NCBI RefSeq assembly: GCF_003970675.1
Contig: NZ_CP034562.1
Coordinates: 4,411,501 to 4,475,500 of the forward strand
DNA from: Flammeovirga pectinis
GTDB taxonomy: Bacteria; Bacteroidota; Bacteroidia; Cytophagales; Flammeovirgaceae
Reading direction: 5' to 3'
Length of the DNA stretch: 64,000 nt
The notes under the pieces were generated by a model. It saw only the letters and a program-made list of their open reading frames with translations. It did no database searches and was not told the DNA's origin. Positions within the stretch are counted from its first letter, which is position 1. Each line of letters starts with the position of its first letter. Positions 37,150 to 47,219 of the stretch are shown one piece after another. The position numbers and the translations under genes were made by a program.

Positions 37150-37515
37150 AACTTGTAAAGAATGTAGTTAATAAAATTTCACATTCAATCAACATCATTT
37201 CATTTCTAAAAACACATTAACTTTCTTGTTGTTGATTATTACACAATGTTAGGTATTTATTTAGTGAAACATCAGTAATTATTAATTGTAATAAGGGGTA
37301 TAAATTCTTTAATCACACATTTTTAGTGTATTTAAAGCTGTTTTTATATTGATATGATCTGTTTTTCAACTTTATTTTATCAGAAGTAAAACGAAGAAAC
37401 GCCCTTCATCATTTTAGAATTTGATAGTGCAATTTAATTGTTTTTTCTTAATTCTATCTATACAGTATCAGTATAAAATAAACTTGATTTTGAGACTAAT
37501 GAATCATCATTTTTA
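37150..37515 (-). promoter_or_regulatory. Upstream region of the untagged GH86 gene
   Basis: AT-rich and gene-free. No exact TAnnTTTG was seen on the minus strand. It contains AATAAGGGGTATAAATT near 37290-37306 (G-run 37295-37298), a shorter form of the G-tract motif shared by this locus, 146 bp upstream of the ATG. Confidence 0.35.
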
Positions 37516-37551
37516 AATAAAAAAACACCTGCACTTTTCTGTACAGGTGTT
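37516..37551 (-). terminator. Terminator of the giant CBM-array gene
   Basis: AACACCTG (37524-37531) pairs with CAGGTGTT (37544-37551), with two more pairs after one mismatch. The A-rich run before it gives a T-tract on the minus strand. It is 24 bp past the stop. Confidence 0.85.
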
Positions 37552-37575
37552 GATATAATTTATAAAGTTAGTGGC

Positions 37576-40500
37576 TTATTTTTTGATGAGCTTAAGTGCC
37601 ATTTTATTCTCTGGGGTAAGTACTTGAATAATATAAACACCACTATTGTACGTAGAGATGTCTATTTTGTGCTTACCAGGATAAAGGTGTAAGGACTGCA
37701 TCATTCTTCCATTAATATCTGTAATAATTACCTTCGCCTCTTTCTGAAGTTCTAAGTAAGCATTATCAGTTGTAGGGTTAGGGTAGCATTTTGCAAAATT
37801 ACTTTCAAGGTCTTCAATACCGGTAGGTAATTCTCTTGGTAAAATAGTTACTGATACCGTATCAGTATCCATAACACCACTTAAAGAAACACGAACAATA
37901 AATGTATATGTTTTTTCATCATTAGAGAAAGGAGGTATAAATGTTGGAGTTGCACTAAAGTTATCCGATAATTCTATACCATTTGGAGCAATCCATTCGT
38001 ATGTTACTTCGACTGGCGAAGAAGTAGAAGCATCTAAAGTAATTTCCTCTCCAACGTAACCTGTAATATCCTCGCCTGCATTTGCTGTAGGTCCATCTTC
38101 TGGAAGAACTGTAACAACTACTTCATCTTGTTGCTTTACACCATTTAACATTGCCTTTAAGACAAATGTAAAGTCTGTCAATTCAGCAACATCAGGAGTA
38201 GTAAATGTAGGGTGAACTGCATTTATATCCGACAAAATAATTCCGTCTGGCGCTACCCATTCAAGTACTACATTCTGAGGTATAGTAGCCGATGCATCTA
38301 AAGTGATTAATGTATTTTTGAAAGCAATAATATCATCTCCAGCATGTGCATTTAATTCTGGATAAACAACAATTGTTACTTCATCAATATCAAGGAAACC
38401 ATTGTTATTGTATTCCGCTTTTAATTCGAAGACAAAGTCTGTTGCTATATCAACTTCTGGAGCAGTAAATGTAGGGTTAACCGCATTTATATCTGATAAT
38501 GTAACACCCTCTGGTGCTGTCCAAGTTAATGTTGCAGTAGAGGTAGACCCAGAGCCGTCTAAGGTAACTAGAGAGTTTTTAATTACTCCTTGATCTGCTC
38601 CTGCATTTGCGATAATTACCGGAATTGCAGTTATAACAGCAGTGCTTACTCCTATAATATTACCTTCTTTTAAGACCGTTAAATTAATAGCGTATTCTTT
38701 TGCCTCTTCTAAATTTTCTGTACTAGTAATAGTAATTACAGGATCACTTGTTGACGAAAGTGTGATACCTTCTGGTGCTTCCCAAAGATAGGTAAGTACA
38801 TCTGATGTTGCGGCATGGCTAGCTGTTAACTCTTTGGTATCTCCATAAAAAATTGGAGAATTGTCGTAAGTGATTTCAATATTAGGGTCTGAAATATTTT
38901 CCTTTAAGCTAATCTCATCAATTAGTATTTCAGACATAGTTGTATTATCTATCAAACTACCTGCTTTAATATATAAGGTAGATAGAACACTTTCGTCTCC
39001 TTGTAAATAGAAATCTTCAGGTACAGTAAACTCATAATTGAAATCTATCCACTCATCTTGAATAGCTTTTATTGCATTATCAGAAGTAGGGTCGTCAATT
39101 GTATATTTCACTTTTTCATGGTAATTACCATTACCAGAAGGGAATAGAAGGAATACAAGAGGAGTAAAGTTCATATTAATAGCCTTTACTTTTCCGGTGA
39201 GTAGATAGGTAGTTCCCACTTTAAGGTTAAATCTATAGTTCGAAGTTGGATATATTTGATCAATCTTAGCCCCAATTGTTGAAGTGATTCTTAAACTGTT
39301 ATCACCACTATTAGTATCTACATCATTAGATTCAGCTAAAGTAACTTGCTCTGCATAAGTTAACCAACCAATAGTTCCTTCTTCAAAACTACCATTATAT
39401 ATAAGTTCTTCACCAGTAATAGGAGTACCTATTATTATTTCAATAAGCAAAATATCTGTTGTAATATCTTGGTCTACAATTTCTATTGAACCTGTAATAT
39501 CAGTATAACCATTTTTGCTTACTGTATAGGAGTAAAGACCAGTAGATAAAGATGTAAATGCTACTTCTCCATTTTCATCAGTTACTAGAGATGTACTTAC
39601 AGCAGTATTGTTGGTAAGTACTACAGTTGAAGCTGAAATTGGCAATGCTTCTGCATCTTTTACAGTAAATGAAGCCGTATATGTAATAGGGTCAATTACT
39701 TGGATTTCCAAAGTTACTACTTCAGTGATATTAGAATCAATAATTGTAATACTATCTTCTTCTGTTACAAAACCGTCTTTAGTGACAGAATACGTGTATT
39801 CACCAGCTAATAAGTTAGCAAAAGTAACTTGTCCTGTAGCATCAGTTATTACAGTTTCATCAACACCTATTTCATTTTTTAACTGAATTGAAGCATCTTC
39901 TAATATATTATCTTCTATATCTATAACACTAAAAGTTGCTATGTAAGTCCCAGGAATTACGGTAGTTAAAGTAACTGATTCTATAATATCTACATCTGTA
40001 ATGTTTACAGTTCCTGTCGCTTTCACAAAATTCTCTTTTTCTACAGAATAGGTATATTCTCCTAATACTAATTCAGTAAATTCAGCAATACCGTCTGCCA
40101 TCGTAGTTTTTGATTGCTCAAAACCTTCTGCATTTACTATTGAAACAGTTGCATCTTCTAGAAGTTCATCACTTTCATTTTTAATAGTGAAAGTTGATAT
40201 AAAAGAATTAGGGATAAGATTGACAACCAATTCGTCTGTTGCTGTTTGAGTACCTTTGTAAGTGGTTAATGTTACTGTGTGATTTTCTGCAGTAAGAATC
40301 TCTTCAGAAGCAATAATTTGAGTAGTTAAAGCAGTGGCATTTGAAAAAGTTATTCCATTACTTTCTTCAGTACTCCATTGGTAGGTTACAAAGTCTGAAG
40401 TAGCAGATGTAGCAACAACTTCAGTCATCTGTCCAGCTACGATTGATAAGTCGTCTCCAACATTTATAACAGGAGAAATATCTTTTTCAGTTACGCTGAT

Positions 40501-43500
40501 ATCATCAATATATACTAAATCATCTACTGATAATGGAGTCCCTTTTATTTCAAATTTATGCGATTGTATAGCATCATCTGCTTCTCCTTCAAAGTTTACC
40601 GTAAATTCTTCTTCAAAGTAAATCCACTCATTAATTTTTACTAACTGACCAAAAGTCTTAGCAAGGTAGATATCCTTAGTATTTATACCCGTTGTATTTG
40701 ATTTAAACCTCAATACAACGAAGTCAAATGACATTTTTTCTGCCTTAATTTTTCCTTTTAATGTATAAGTAGTTTTGTTCTTTAATTCAAAATAATGTGC
40801 AGCTTTAGTGAAAATGGTGAAAGGATCCGTATTCCCTCCAATTTTTAAACTGATGTTTCCATTATCATTAGTATAGATAGTTGTAGCATCTGGGTTTTCA
40901 GTTCCCCAGAAATCATCTAAATTTTCTTGGAAATTACCATTAGCAATTAATTCTTGCCCATTAAATAGAGAATTATCACTATTTAAAATGATAGGTTGAT
41001 TATAATTGTCTGTAATTTCAATTACTTCCTGATGTAAAACATAAGCATCTTTTTCTGCAATAAGAGTATAAGAACCAGCCTTTAATTCATTTAAAGTAAG
41101 TATTCCTGTATCAGTAGTTGTAAAAGTTTTATCAAAACCATTGTTACTACTTAAAAGTACATTTACTCCATTAAGTACAGTATTACTTTCATTTATGAAT
41201 GTAAACGTTGCGGTATATTTCCTTTCAGGAGTGACAGAAATAATTACCTCGTCTGTAACAGTATTATCACCTCCATCTGTTACGGTAAGAATTGTAGTAA
41301 ACTGTTTGTCTTCTGTTAATAGTTCACCATTATAGCTAACGTTTGTAGATAGTTGATCTGCAGATGCAAAAACTAATTCTCCCGTTGCTTCTGTCCATGT
41401 TGTTGTAAAATTATCAGAAGAGTTAATAGTACCAGTTAAAGTTGTTGTTTCTATTTCTTGAATAGTTACATCTTCTCCTGCTGTTACTTCTAATTCAACA
41501 CCAATTTCTTGAATGTAAATTTCATCTAATAAAATAGATCCTTCTGAACTATCTAAAGGTTCAGAACCATTGATTTTTATAGTTGAAGTTACAGAAGATC
41601 CTACTTCTTGATTAATAATATAATCATATGGAATCTGAATAGTTTTTTCAAAAGATACCCATTCATCTTGAATTGCATTTGGTGTATTTTCATTCTCAGG
41701 TGAATAAACTCTAGTATAGACTTTATCAGAATATTCTTCAGTTGGGTAAACAATAATATCAAGGTAATCAAAGTTCATGTTTTCTGCTTTAATCTTCCCT
41801 TTAATAGTGTATGTTTTTCCAATTACAAGATCAAAGTTGTAATCATTTCTTAAGAAAATATCTCTAACTCTTCCTGTAGTGTGTATTTTCATACTTTTTG
41901 AACCACTATTATCATCAACATCATTAGATTCTGATAATGTGACATCATCTTTCCACTCAGCCCAAGTAAGATCTACTCCTTGTTCAAAATCACCATTATT
42001 TACAAGTTGTAAACCTGTTAGTGTATTATCATCTACGATTAGTTCAGGTACTAAAGTAACCCCTTTGGTATTACTCTCATCAATAATTTCAAAAGAAGAA
42101 TTGAAAGTTAAAAAGCCTGTTTTTATAATCTCATAAATATATGAACCCGCTAATAAATCAGTAAATAATACTTCTCCGTTTTCATCAGAATTTTTGGTTT
42201 CGATTGAACCTTCCTCGTTCGATAATGAAACTATTCCATCTTCTAATAAATTACCGTCTATATTTTGTAATGTAATTAAAGAGGTATAGTATTTCTTTAG
42301 AATTATATCTAATTCAGTATCTTCATTAAGAATTAGCTCTTCTATTAAAGAGATAAAACCATCTTTATTGATTACATAGGTATATGTTCCCTCAGGAACC
42401 TCTGTAAATATTACATTACCTGAGGCATCAGAAGTAGCTGAAATATTTACAGAGGTTTCATTTGTTAATTGTACAATAGCACCTTCTACTATATTTAATG
42501 ATTCATCGTTGATCATTAATGTAGCATTAAATTTTTCTATTGGGTTTACTGTAATAATTATTTCATCTGTGGAAGTGAAATTTACGTTAGAAGCTGTCAA
42601 GCTTAAAGTGAATTGAGTATTTACGTCAATGCTTTCATCAGATGTAATAGTAGGGTTTAAAATATCAGACGATGATAAAGTAATACCTTCTGGGGCAGTC
42701 CATAAGTAGGTGAAATCATCAGATGAATTTACACTAGCAGTTAATTGCTGAGTAGCACCTGCAAACATTTCGAAATCTTCTCCTGCATTGGTTGTAAGTG
42801 TAACTCCTTTTTCTGTGAAACTGATATCATCTAAATAGATTTCAATAGCTGTTTCTTCTGATGGGTTCAAAAGGTTTGAACCTGTAATTAGCATTTTAGA
42901 CAAAATTTCATTGCCCGCAGTATAAGTAACATTAGTACTATCTATATCTTCAGTAAATTCAGGAATTTCAATTTCTCTTTCAAAAGAAACCCATTCATTA
43001 TAAATACCGTCAATATGTCCGAAAACTTCTGGTTTTTCTGGATGTTTAACTCCAATTGCAGTTATAATTTCACCCCATGTAGTAGCAGAACCAATTGATA
43101 ATTTTAGAACATTAAAATCATTCATATTTACTACTTTCACTTTACCTCTAATGGTATAAGTAGTACCGACAATAATATTAAAGTTACTCTCTGTTTTTGT
43201 ATAAATATTTTGGATTTTTTCAGAACTACTTGATATTTTTAAAATATTACCATCTGTTGGATCATTAATAATAACTCCTTGATCAGCAACAGTGACACCC
43301 CAGCCATCGTTAATCTCAGATTCAAATGACCCATTAGTCATTAATTCAATTCCATTTATAAATACTTCCTTAGCAGTTAAAGTAACTCTTTCTGTAATAT
43401 CTGCATCTGTAATGTTTACAGTTCCTGTAGCTTCTACAAAATCCTCTTTTTCTACAGAATACGTATATTCTCCTATTGCCAAATCAGTAAATTCAGCAAT

Positions 43501-45501
43501 ACCATCTGCTACGGTAGTTTTTGATTGTTCAAAACCATCTGTATTTGCTATTGAAACAACTGCATCTTCTAGAAGTTCATCACTTTCATTTTTAATAGTG
43601 AAAGTTGATTTATACGTATTTGGAATAAGACTGACAACCAATTCGTCTGTTGCTGTTTGCGTACCTTTGTAAGTAGTTAATGTTACGGTGTGGTTCCCAG
43701 CAGTAAGTACCTGTGCAGGAGCAATAATTTGAGTAGTTAAAGCAGTAGCATTTGAAAAAGTTATGCCATTACTTTCTTCAGTACTCCATTGGTAAGTTAC
43801 AAAGTCTGAAGTAGCAGATGTAGCAACAACTTCTGTCATCTTTCCAGCTACGATTGATAAGTCGTCTCCAACATTTACAACAGGAGAAATATCTTTTTCT
43901 TTTACGCTGATGTCATCAAGATATACTAAATCATCTACTGATAATGGAGTCCCTTTTATTTCAAATTTATGCGATTGTATAGCATCATCTGCTTCTCCTT
44001 CAAAGTTTACCGTAAATTCTTCTTCAAAGTAAACCCACTCATTAATTTTTACTAACTGACCAAAAGTTTTAGCAAGGTAGATATCCTTAGTATTTATACC
44101 CGTTGTATTTGATTTAAACCTCAACACAACGAAGTCAAATGACATTTTCTCTGCCTTAACTTTTCCTTTTAATGTATAAGTAGTTTTGTTCTTTAATTCA
44201 AAATAATGTCCAGCTTTAGTGAAAATAGTGAAAGGATCAGTATTCCCTCCAATTTTTAAACTGATGTTCCCATGGTCATTAGTATAGATAGTTGTAGCAT
44301 CTGGATTTTCAGTTCCCCAGAAATCATCTAAATTTTCTTGAAAATTACCATTAGCAATTAGTTCTTGCCCATTAAATAGCGAATTATCACTACTTAAGGT
44401 GATAGACTGATTATAATTGTCTGTAATTTCAATTACTTCTTGCTGTAAAACATAAGCATCTTTTTCTGCAATAAGAGTATAAGAACCAGCCTTTAATTCA
44501 TTTAAAGTAAGTATTCCAGTATCAGTAGTTGTAAAAGTTTTATCAAAACCATTGTTACTACTTAAAAGTACATTTACTCCATTCAGTACAGTATTACTTT
44601 CATTTTTAAATGTGAGTGTTGCTGTATATGTTGTTTCTGGAGTAATTGTAATTAAAACATCATCTGTTACGGTATTCGTTCCACCATCTGTAACTGTAAT
44701 TGTAGCAGTATATTGTTTGTCTTCTGTTAACAATTCACCATTATAGCTAACGTCTGTAGATAGTTGATCTGCAGATGCAAAAACTAATTCTCCCGTTGCT
44801 TCTGTCCATGTTGTTGTAAAATTATCTGAAGAGTTAATAGTACTAGTTAAAGTTGTTGTTTCTATTTCTTGAATAGTTACATCTTCTCCTGCTGTTACTT
44901 CTAACGTAATATCTTTTTCAGTTACTGAGATATTATCAAGAAAAATTTCAGAAGGAGTAGAGTTAGCAGAACCTGAAATTAATAGTTTTGAATTTACTAC
45001 ATCTCCATTTGTATAAGTATTATGTACAGGAATAGTAAACTCTTTTTCAAAAGTTATCCATTGATCTAGTATAATATTTATATCACCCCAATCATAGGTT
45101 TCATTTGCAATCTTAAAAGCTTCAATTATTGAAACGAAATTTGTAGAATTACCTATTGATAATTTCAAGACGTTAAAATCCATTGCAGTGGCTTTAACTT
45201 TACCTTTAATAGTGTAAGTTCTACCAACAGTTACATCAAAGTTTGCTTCATTTTTTGTGTAAATATTTTTAATTTGTGCAGTTGAAGCAATTTTTAAAAT
45301 CTTCCCATCTGTTACGTCATCAGAAATCTCTGCCTGACCAGCAGTTGTTAATGTCCACCCAACATTTAAATCTTCCTCAAACCCGCCATTTGTAATAAGT
45401 TCTACACCGGTAAGTCCTGACTGAGCGAGTAAAGTAGATGGTAGTAATAAACAGCATATTAAAGTAGATAATATGCTTAGAAGTTTGTAATAATATTTCA
45501 T
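37576..45501 (-). CDS. Giant T9SS-secreted CBM-array protein (2641 aa)
   Basis: No catalytic domain is recognised. After a signal peptide (STLLAQ) come six CBM4/9/16/22-like jelly-rolls, recognisable by openings such as ELITNGGFEED, ELIANGNFQEN, ELMTNGSFESE, LQLVNNGDFEQG and ELIYNGSFEEG and endings such as LDDISVKEKD. They alternate with PKD/Ig-like domains (VTAGEDVTIQE, NVGDDLSIVAG) and CNA-B/carboxypeptidase-regulatory-like domains (EYTYSVEKEDF). Four further PKD-like repeats (for example ANAGADQGVIKNSLVTLDGSG) lead to a T9SS sorting domain (CYPNPTTDNAYLEL). Residues about 200-709 and 1337-1846 are near-identical. Probably a long flexible adhesin or glycan-capture scaffold holding cells on algal polysaccharide. 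It lies 144 bp downstream of a related two-CBM gene, separated by a hairpin. Confidence 0.85.
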   Translation of the reverse strand: MKYYYKLLSILSTLICCLLLPSTLLAQSGLTGVELITNGGFEEDLNVGWTLTTAGQAEISDDVTDGKILKIASTAQIKNIYTKNEANFDVTVGRTYTIKGKVKATAMDFNVLKLSIGNSTNFVSIIEAFKIANETYDWGDINIILDQWITFEKEFTIPVHNTYTNGDVVNSKLLISGSANSTPSEIFLDNISVTEKDITLEVTAGEDVTIQEIETTTLTSTINSSDNFTTTWTEATGELVFASADQLSTDVSYNGELLTEDKQYTATITVTDGGTNTVTDDVLITITPETTYTATLTFKNESNTVLNGVNVLLSSNNGFDKTFTTTDTGILTLNELKAGSYTLIAEKDAYVLQQEVIEITDNYNQSITLSSDNSLFNGQELIANGNFQENLDDFWGTENPDATTIYTNDHGNISLKIGGNTDPFTIFTKAGHYFELKNKTTYTLKGKVKAEKMSFDFVVLRFKSNTTGINTKDIYLAKTFGQLVKINEWVYFEEEFTVNFEGEADDAIQSHKFEIKGTPLSVDDLVYLDDISVKEKDISPVVNVGDDLSIVAGKMTEVVATSATSDFVTYQWSTEESNGITFSNATALTTQIIAPAQVLTAGNHTVTLTTYKGTQTATDELVVSLIPNTYKSTFTIKNESDELLEDAVVSIANTDGFEQSKTTVADGIAEFTDLAIGEYTYSVEKEDFVEATGTVNITDADITERVTLTAKEVFINGIELMTNGSFESEINDGWGVTVADQGVIINDPTDGNILKISSSSEKIQNIYTKTESNFNIIVGTTYTIRGKVKVVNMNDFNVLKLSIGSATTWGEIITAIGVKHPEKPEVFGHIDGIYNEWVSFEREIEIPEFTEDIDSTNVTYTAGNEILSKMLITGSNLLNPSEETAIEIYLDDISFTEKGVTLTTNAGEDFEMFAGATQQLTASVNSSDDFTYLWTAPEGITLSSSDILNPTITSDESIDVNTQFTLSLTASNVNFTSTDEIIITVNPIEKFNATLMINDESLNIVEGAIVQLTNETSVNISATSDASGNVIFTEVPEGTYTYVINKDGFISLIEELILNEDTELDIILKKYYTSLITLQNIDGNLLEDGIVSLSNEEGSIETKNSDENGEVLFTDLLAGSYIYEIIKTGFLTFNSSFEIIDESNTKGVTLVPELIVDDNTLTGLQLVNNGDFEQGVDLTWAEWKDDVTLSESNDVDDNSGSKSMKIHTTGRVRDIFLRNDYNFDLVIGKTYTIKGKIKAENMNFDYLDIIVYPTEEYSDKVYTRVYSPENENTPNAIQDEWVSFEKTIQIPYDYIINQEVGSSVTSTIKINGSEPLDSSEGSILLDEIYIQEIGVELEVTAGEDVTIQEIETTTLTGTINSSDNFTTTWTEATGELVFASADQLSTNVSYNGELLTEDKQFTTILTVTDGGDNTVTDEVIISVTPERKYTATFTFINESNTVLNGVNVLLSSNNGFDKTFTTTDTGILTLNELKAGSYTLIAEKDAYVLHQEVIEITDNYNQPIILNSDNSLFNGQELIANGNFQENLDDFWGTENPDATTIYTNDNGNISLKIGGNTDPFTIFTKAAHYFELKNKTTYTLKGKIKAEKMSFDFVVLRFKSNTTGINTKDIYLAKTFGQLVKINEWIYFEEEFTVNFEGEADDAIQSHKFEIKGTPLSVDDLVYIDDISVTEKDISPVINVGDDLSIVAGQMTEVVATSATSDFVTYQWSTEESNGITFSNATALTTQIIASEEILTAENHTVTLTTYKGTQTATDELVVNLIPNSFISTFTIKNESDELLEDATVSIVNAEGFEQSKTTMADGIAEFTELVLGEYTYSVEKENFVKATGTVNITDVDIIESVTLTTVIPGTYIATFSVIDIEDNILEDASIQLKNEIGVDETVITDATGQVTFANLLAGEYTYSVTKDGFVTEEDSITIIDSNITEVVTLEIQVIDPITYTASFTVKDAEALPISASTVVLTNNTAVSTSLVTDENGEVAFTSLSTGLYSYTVSKNGYTDITGSIEIVDQDITTDILLIEIIIGTPITGEELIYNGSFEEGTIGWLTYAEQVTLAESNDVDTNSGDNSLRITSTIGAKIDQIYPTSNYRFNLKVGTTYLLTGKVKAINMNFTPLVFLLFPSGNGNYHEKVKYTIDDPTSDNAIKAIQDEWIDFNYEFTVPEDFYLQGDESVLSTLYIKAGSLIDNTTMSEILIDEISLKENISDPNIEITYDNSPIFYGDTKELTASHAATSDVLTYLWEAPEGITLSSTSDPVITITSTENLEEAKEYAINLTVLKEGNIIGVSTAVITAIPVIIANAGADQGVIKNSLVTLDGSGSTSTATLTWTAPEGVTLSDINAVNPTFTAPEVDIATDFVFELKAEYNNNGFLDIDEVTIVVYPELNAHAGDDIIAFKNTLITLDASATIPQNVVLEWVAPDGIILSDINAVHPTFTTPDVAELTDFTFVLKAMLNGVKQQDEVVVTVLPEDGPTANAGEDITGYVGEEITLDASTSSPVEVTYEWIAPNGIELSDNFSATPTFIPPFSNDEKTYTFIVRVSLSGVMDTDTVSVTILPRELPTGIEDLESNFAKCYPNPTTDNAYLELQKEAKVIITDINGRMMQSLHLYPGKHKIDISTYNSGVYIIQVLTPENKMALKLIKK
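39965..41493 (-). repeat. Direct repeat copy 2 inside the CBM-array gene
   Basis: Aligns with 43376-44904 at a constant offset of 3411 bp (1137 codons) with no net indel. It encodes a PKD, CNA-B, CBM, PKD, CNA-B cassette, differing at scattered bases only. Confidence 0.88.
43376..44904 (-). repeat. Direct repeat copy 1 inside the CBM-array gene
   Basis: Partner of 39965-41493. The copies are so alike at the DNA level that a recent duplication or gene conversion is likely; flanking modules are much more diverged. Confidence 0.88.
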
Positions 45502-45565
45502 TTTATACTAAATATGAGGTTAAGATATAATTATTATAGTAATAAAAAAAGTAATTTTAGTGTAC

Positions 45566-45614
45566 CTATACAGTTTTGTGATCAGTGTTAAGTGATCATA
45601 TGTTAACTGTATAG
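45566..45614 (-). terminator. Stem-loop between the two CBM genes
   Basis: CTATACAGTT (45566-45575) pairs perfectly with AACTGTATAG (45605-45614); inside, two TGATCA copies can also pair. On the minus strand a T-rich stretch follows about 15 bp later, so it may attenuate transcription into the giant gene. Confidence 0.45.
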
Positions 45615-45645
45615 ATACCTATATAATTATATTTTGACTGGTTGT

Positions 45646-46848
45646 CTATTTGTTAGTTGATTCTACTTCGATTATACTAATATCATCTAAATAGAAAACA
45701 GATTTTTCTTGCACTGGAGATGTCTGCATCAATACTTTAGCAGGTACAACATCTCCGTTTTTATTGCCTTTGCCAAAACCCTCTTCAATTGTCAATACTT
45801 TTTCAAAAGTAACCCATTCACCTTCTTTAATTTTAGTATCTCCCCAATTAATAGAGGGTTTAGTAAGCGTCACTTTTTCTTTATCGTGCCATTGAGCATT
45901 ACCAGGCATTAATCTAATTATTAATGCGTTAAAGTTGATTTTGTCCCCTTTAACTCTACCTTTAAATGTATAACTTTTTCCTACTTCTAAAGGGAAGAAA
46001 GCATCTTTGGTTGTTGCTACTATTTTGATTTGTTCTGTAGTTACTATTTTTAAACTTCTTGCTCCATTACTTTCCGAAGAGATATCTTTAGATTGTTCAA
46101 AATCTTTTAAACCATACCAACCATTTGATAAACCATCTTCAAAGTTTCCATTAATCAAAAGTTCTTTACCTGCAGCCACTTTTGTTTTTGGAGTAACTGT
46201 AGCAGCTATTCCGTTCACAGGGGTGATACTAATATCATCTAAAAGGAGAACTGTTTTAGAAGAATTTTTAGATCCTTGAATAAATATTTTAGAAGAGACA
46301 ACGTCTCCATTTTTATTACCTTTTCCGAAACCCTCTGCAATTAAAATTTCTTTTTCTACAGTAATCCATTCACCTATTTTTACCTGAGGAACTCCCCATT
46401 TCACTTTCGGGCTTGTAACAACTAATTTCTCTTTGTCGTTCCATTGCGCATCAGCAGGAATTAATCTAAAAGAAAGAGAATTAAAATCCATTTTCTCTGC
46501 TTTGATCTTTACTTTCATAATATACTTCTCGCCAACTTTTAAAGGGAAAAAGGCTGCATTATCTGTAAAAATCAAATTCACTTGAGAGGCTGTTTCAATC
46601 TTTAAACTTTGAGTTCCTTTACTGTCTTCTGCAACATCATTAGATAAAGAAAATGATTGCAGTCCTTGCCAACCAATTGATAAACTTTCTTCAAAATTAC
46701 CGTTCACTACTAACTCATTACTACTTTCAGTTTGAACAGGGTCAGTCAGTTCTGTTTCCTTTTGTATTGTGTCTGCGTCACTAATTAGAGGAGTTGCTAA
46801 ACAACTCATTAGAAGTAAAACAGAAGATAGTTTGTATAAGTATTTCAT
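45646..46848 (-). CDS. Two-module CBM4/9-like exported protein
   Basis: A 400-residue protein with two tandem jelly-roll modules (about 45-215 and 228-398), opening NELVVNGNFEESLSIGW and KELLINGNFEDGLSNGW and ending LLLDDISITPV and FYLDDISIIEV. They are relatives of the modules in the giant protein downstream. The signal region contains LLLMSC, which could be a lipobox (Cys16), making it a surface lipoprotein; a normal signal peptide cleaved nearby is the alternative. No enzyme domain and no T9SS tag. Probably a surface glycan-binding protein or a short companion of the CBM array. Confidence 0.8.
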   Translation of the reverse strand: MKYLYKLSSVLLLMSCLATPLISDADTIQKETELTDPVQTESSNELVVNGNFEESLSIGWQGLQSFSLSNDVAEDSKGTQSLKIETASQVNLIFTDNAAFFPLKVGEKYIMKVKIKAEKMDFNSLSFRLIPADAQWNDKEKLVVTSPKVKWGVPQVKIGEWITVEKEILIAEGFGKGNKNGDVVSSKIFIQGSKNSSKTVLLLDDISITPVNGIAATVTPKTKVAAGKELLINGNFEDGLSNGWYGLKDFEQSKDISSESNGARSLKIVTTEQIKIVATTKDAFFPLEVGKSYTFKGRVKGDKINFNALIIRLMPGNAQWHDKEKVTLTKPSINWGDTKIKEGEWVTFEKVLTIEEGFGKGNKNGDVVPAKVLMQTSPVQEKSVFYLDDISIIEVESTNK

Positions 46849-47219
46849 TTTTTATAAAGGTTAATTGTTTGCAATAATTATTTCAGTTCAAATATGTAAA
46901 ACATACACTAATTAAAGCACCAAAAAAACAGTCAAATAAAGGGGGGATTTTTTTTAATCTGTGAATCTGTATTATTAAGGCCTTGTAGATTAGTGAATTA
47001 TATGATTTTGAGGGGGTAAACTTTTTTCCTTATTGCTAATGGAGGTTCTCCACATCTCTTTTTCGTTCTTTCTTTTACAACATAAAAGGAAGGACTATTA
47101 ATCCTTCCTTTAGTAAAATTGGGTATGATAACCAGTGCTATAAACAAAAATAAATTTATAAATGAAGCAGTTTTTTCTATTATAATTGTCACTAAAAAAC
47201 TACTCTTTTATTTCTCTAA
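46849..47219 (-). promoter_or_regulatory. Gene-free region between GH2 and the CBM genes
   Basis: 371 bp. Nearest GH2 is a perfect 10-bp hairpin (47085-47094 with 47102-47111). Two G-tracts of the shared motif lie upstream of the two-CBM gene: GGGGG at 47012-47016 followed by TAAA, and GGGGGG at 46941-46946 followed by ATTTT. A 64-codon minus-strand ORF (46998-47192) has no visible relatives or start context and is not called. Confidence 0.45.
47085..47111 (-). terminator. Hairpin downstream of the GH2 gene
   Basis: AAAGGAAGGA (47085-47094) and TCCTTCCTTT (47102-47111) pair perfectly with a 7-nt loop; a short T-run follows on the minus strand. It lies about 108 bp after the GH2 stop and ends the GH86-sulfatase-GH2 unit. 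Confidence 0.6.

Noticed and set aside
37576-45501. CRISPR or transposon-derived repeat array
   Set aside because: The repeats are long, in frame, and encode folded domains with no spacers, terminal inverted repeats or transposase.
46998-47192. 64-codon minus-strand ORF in the region between GH2 and the CBM genes
   Set aside because: It spans the hairpin at 47085-47111 and a G-tract, has no family resemblance, and its composition is like the surrounding non-coding DNA.
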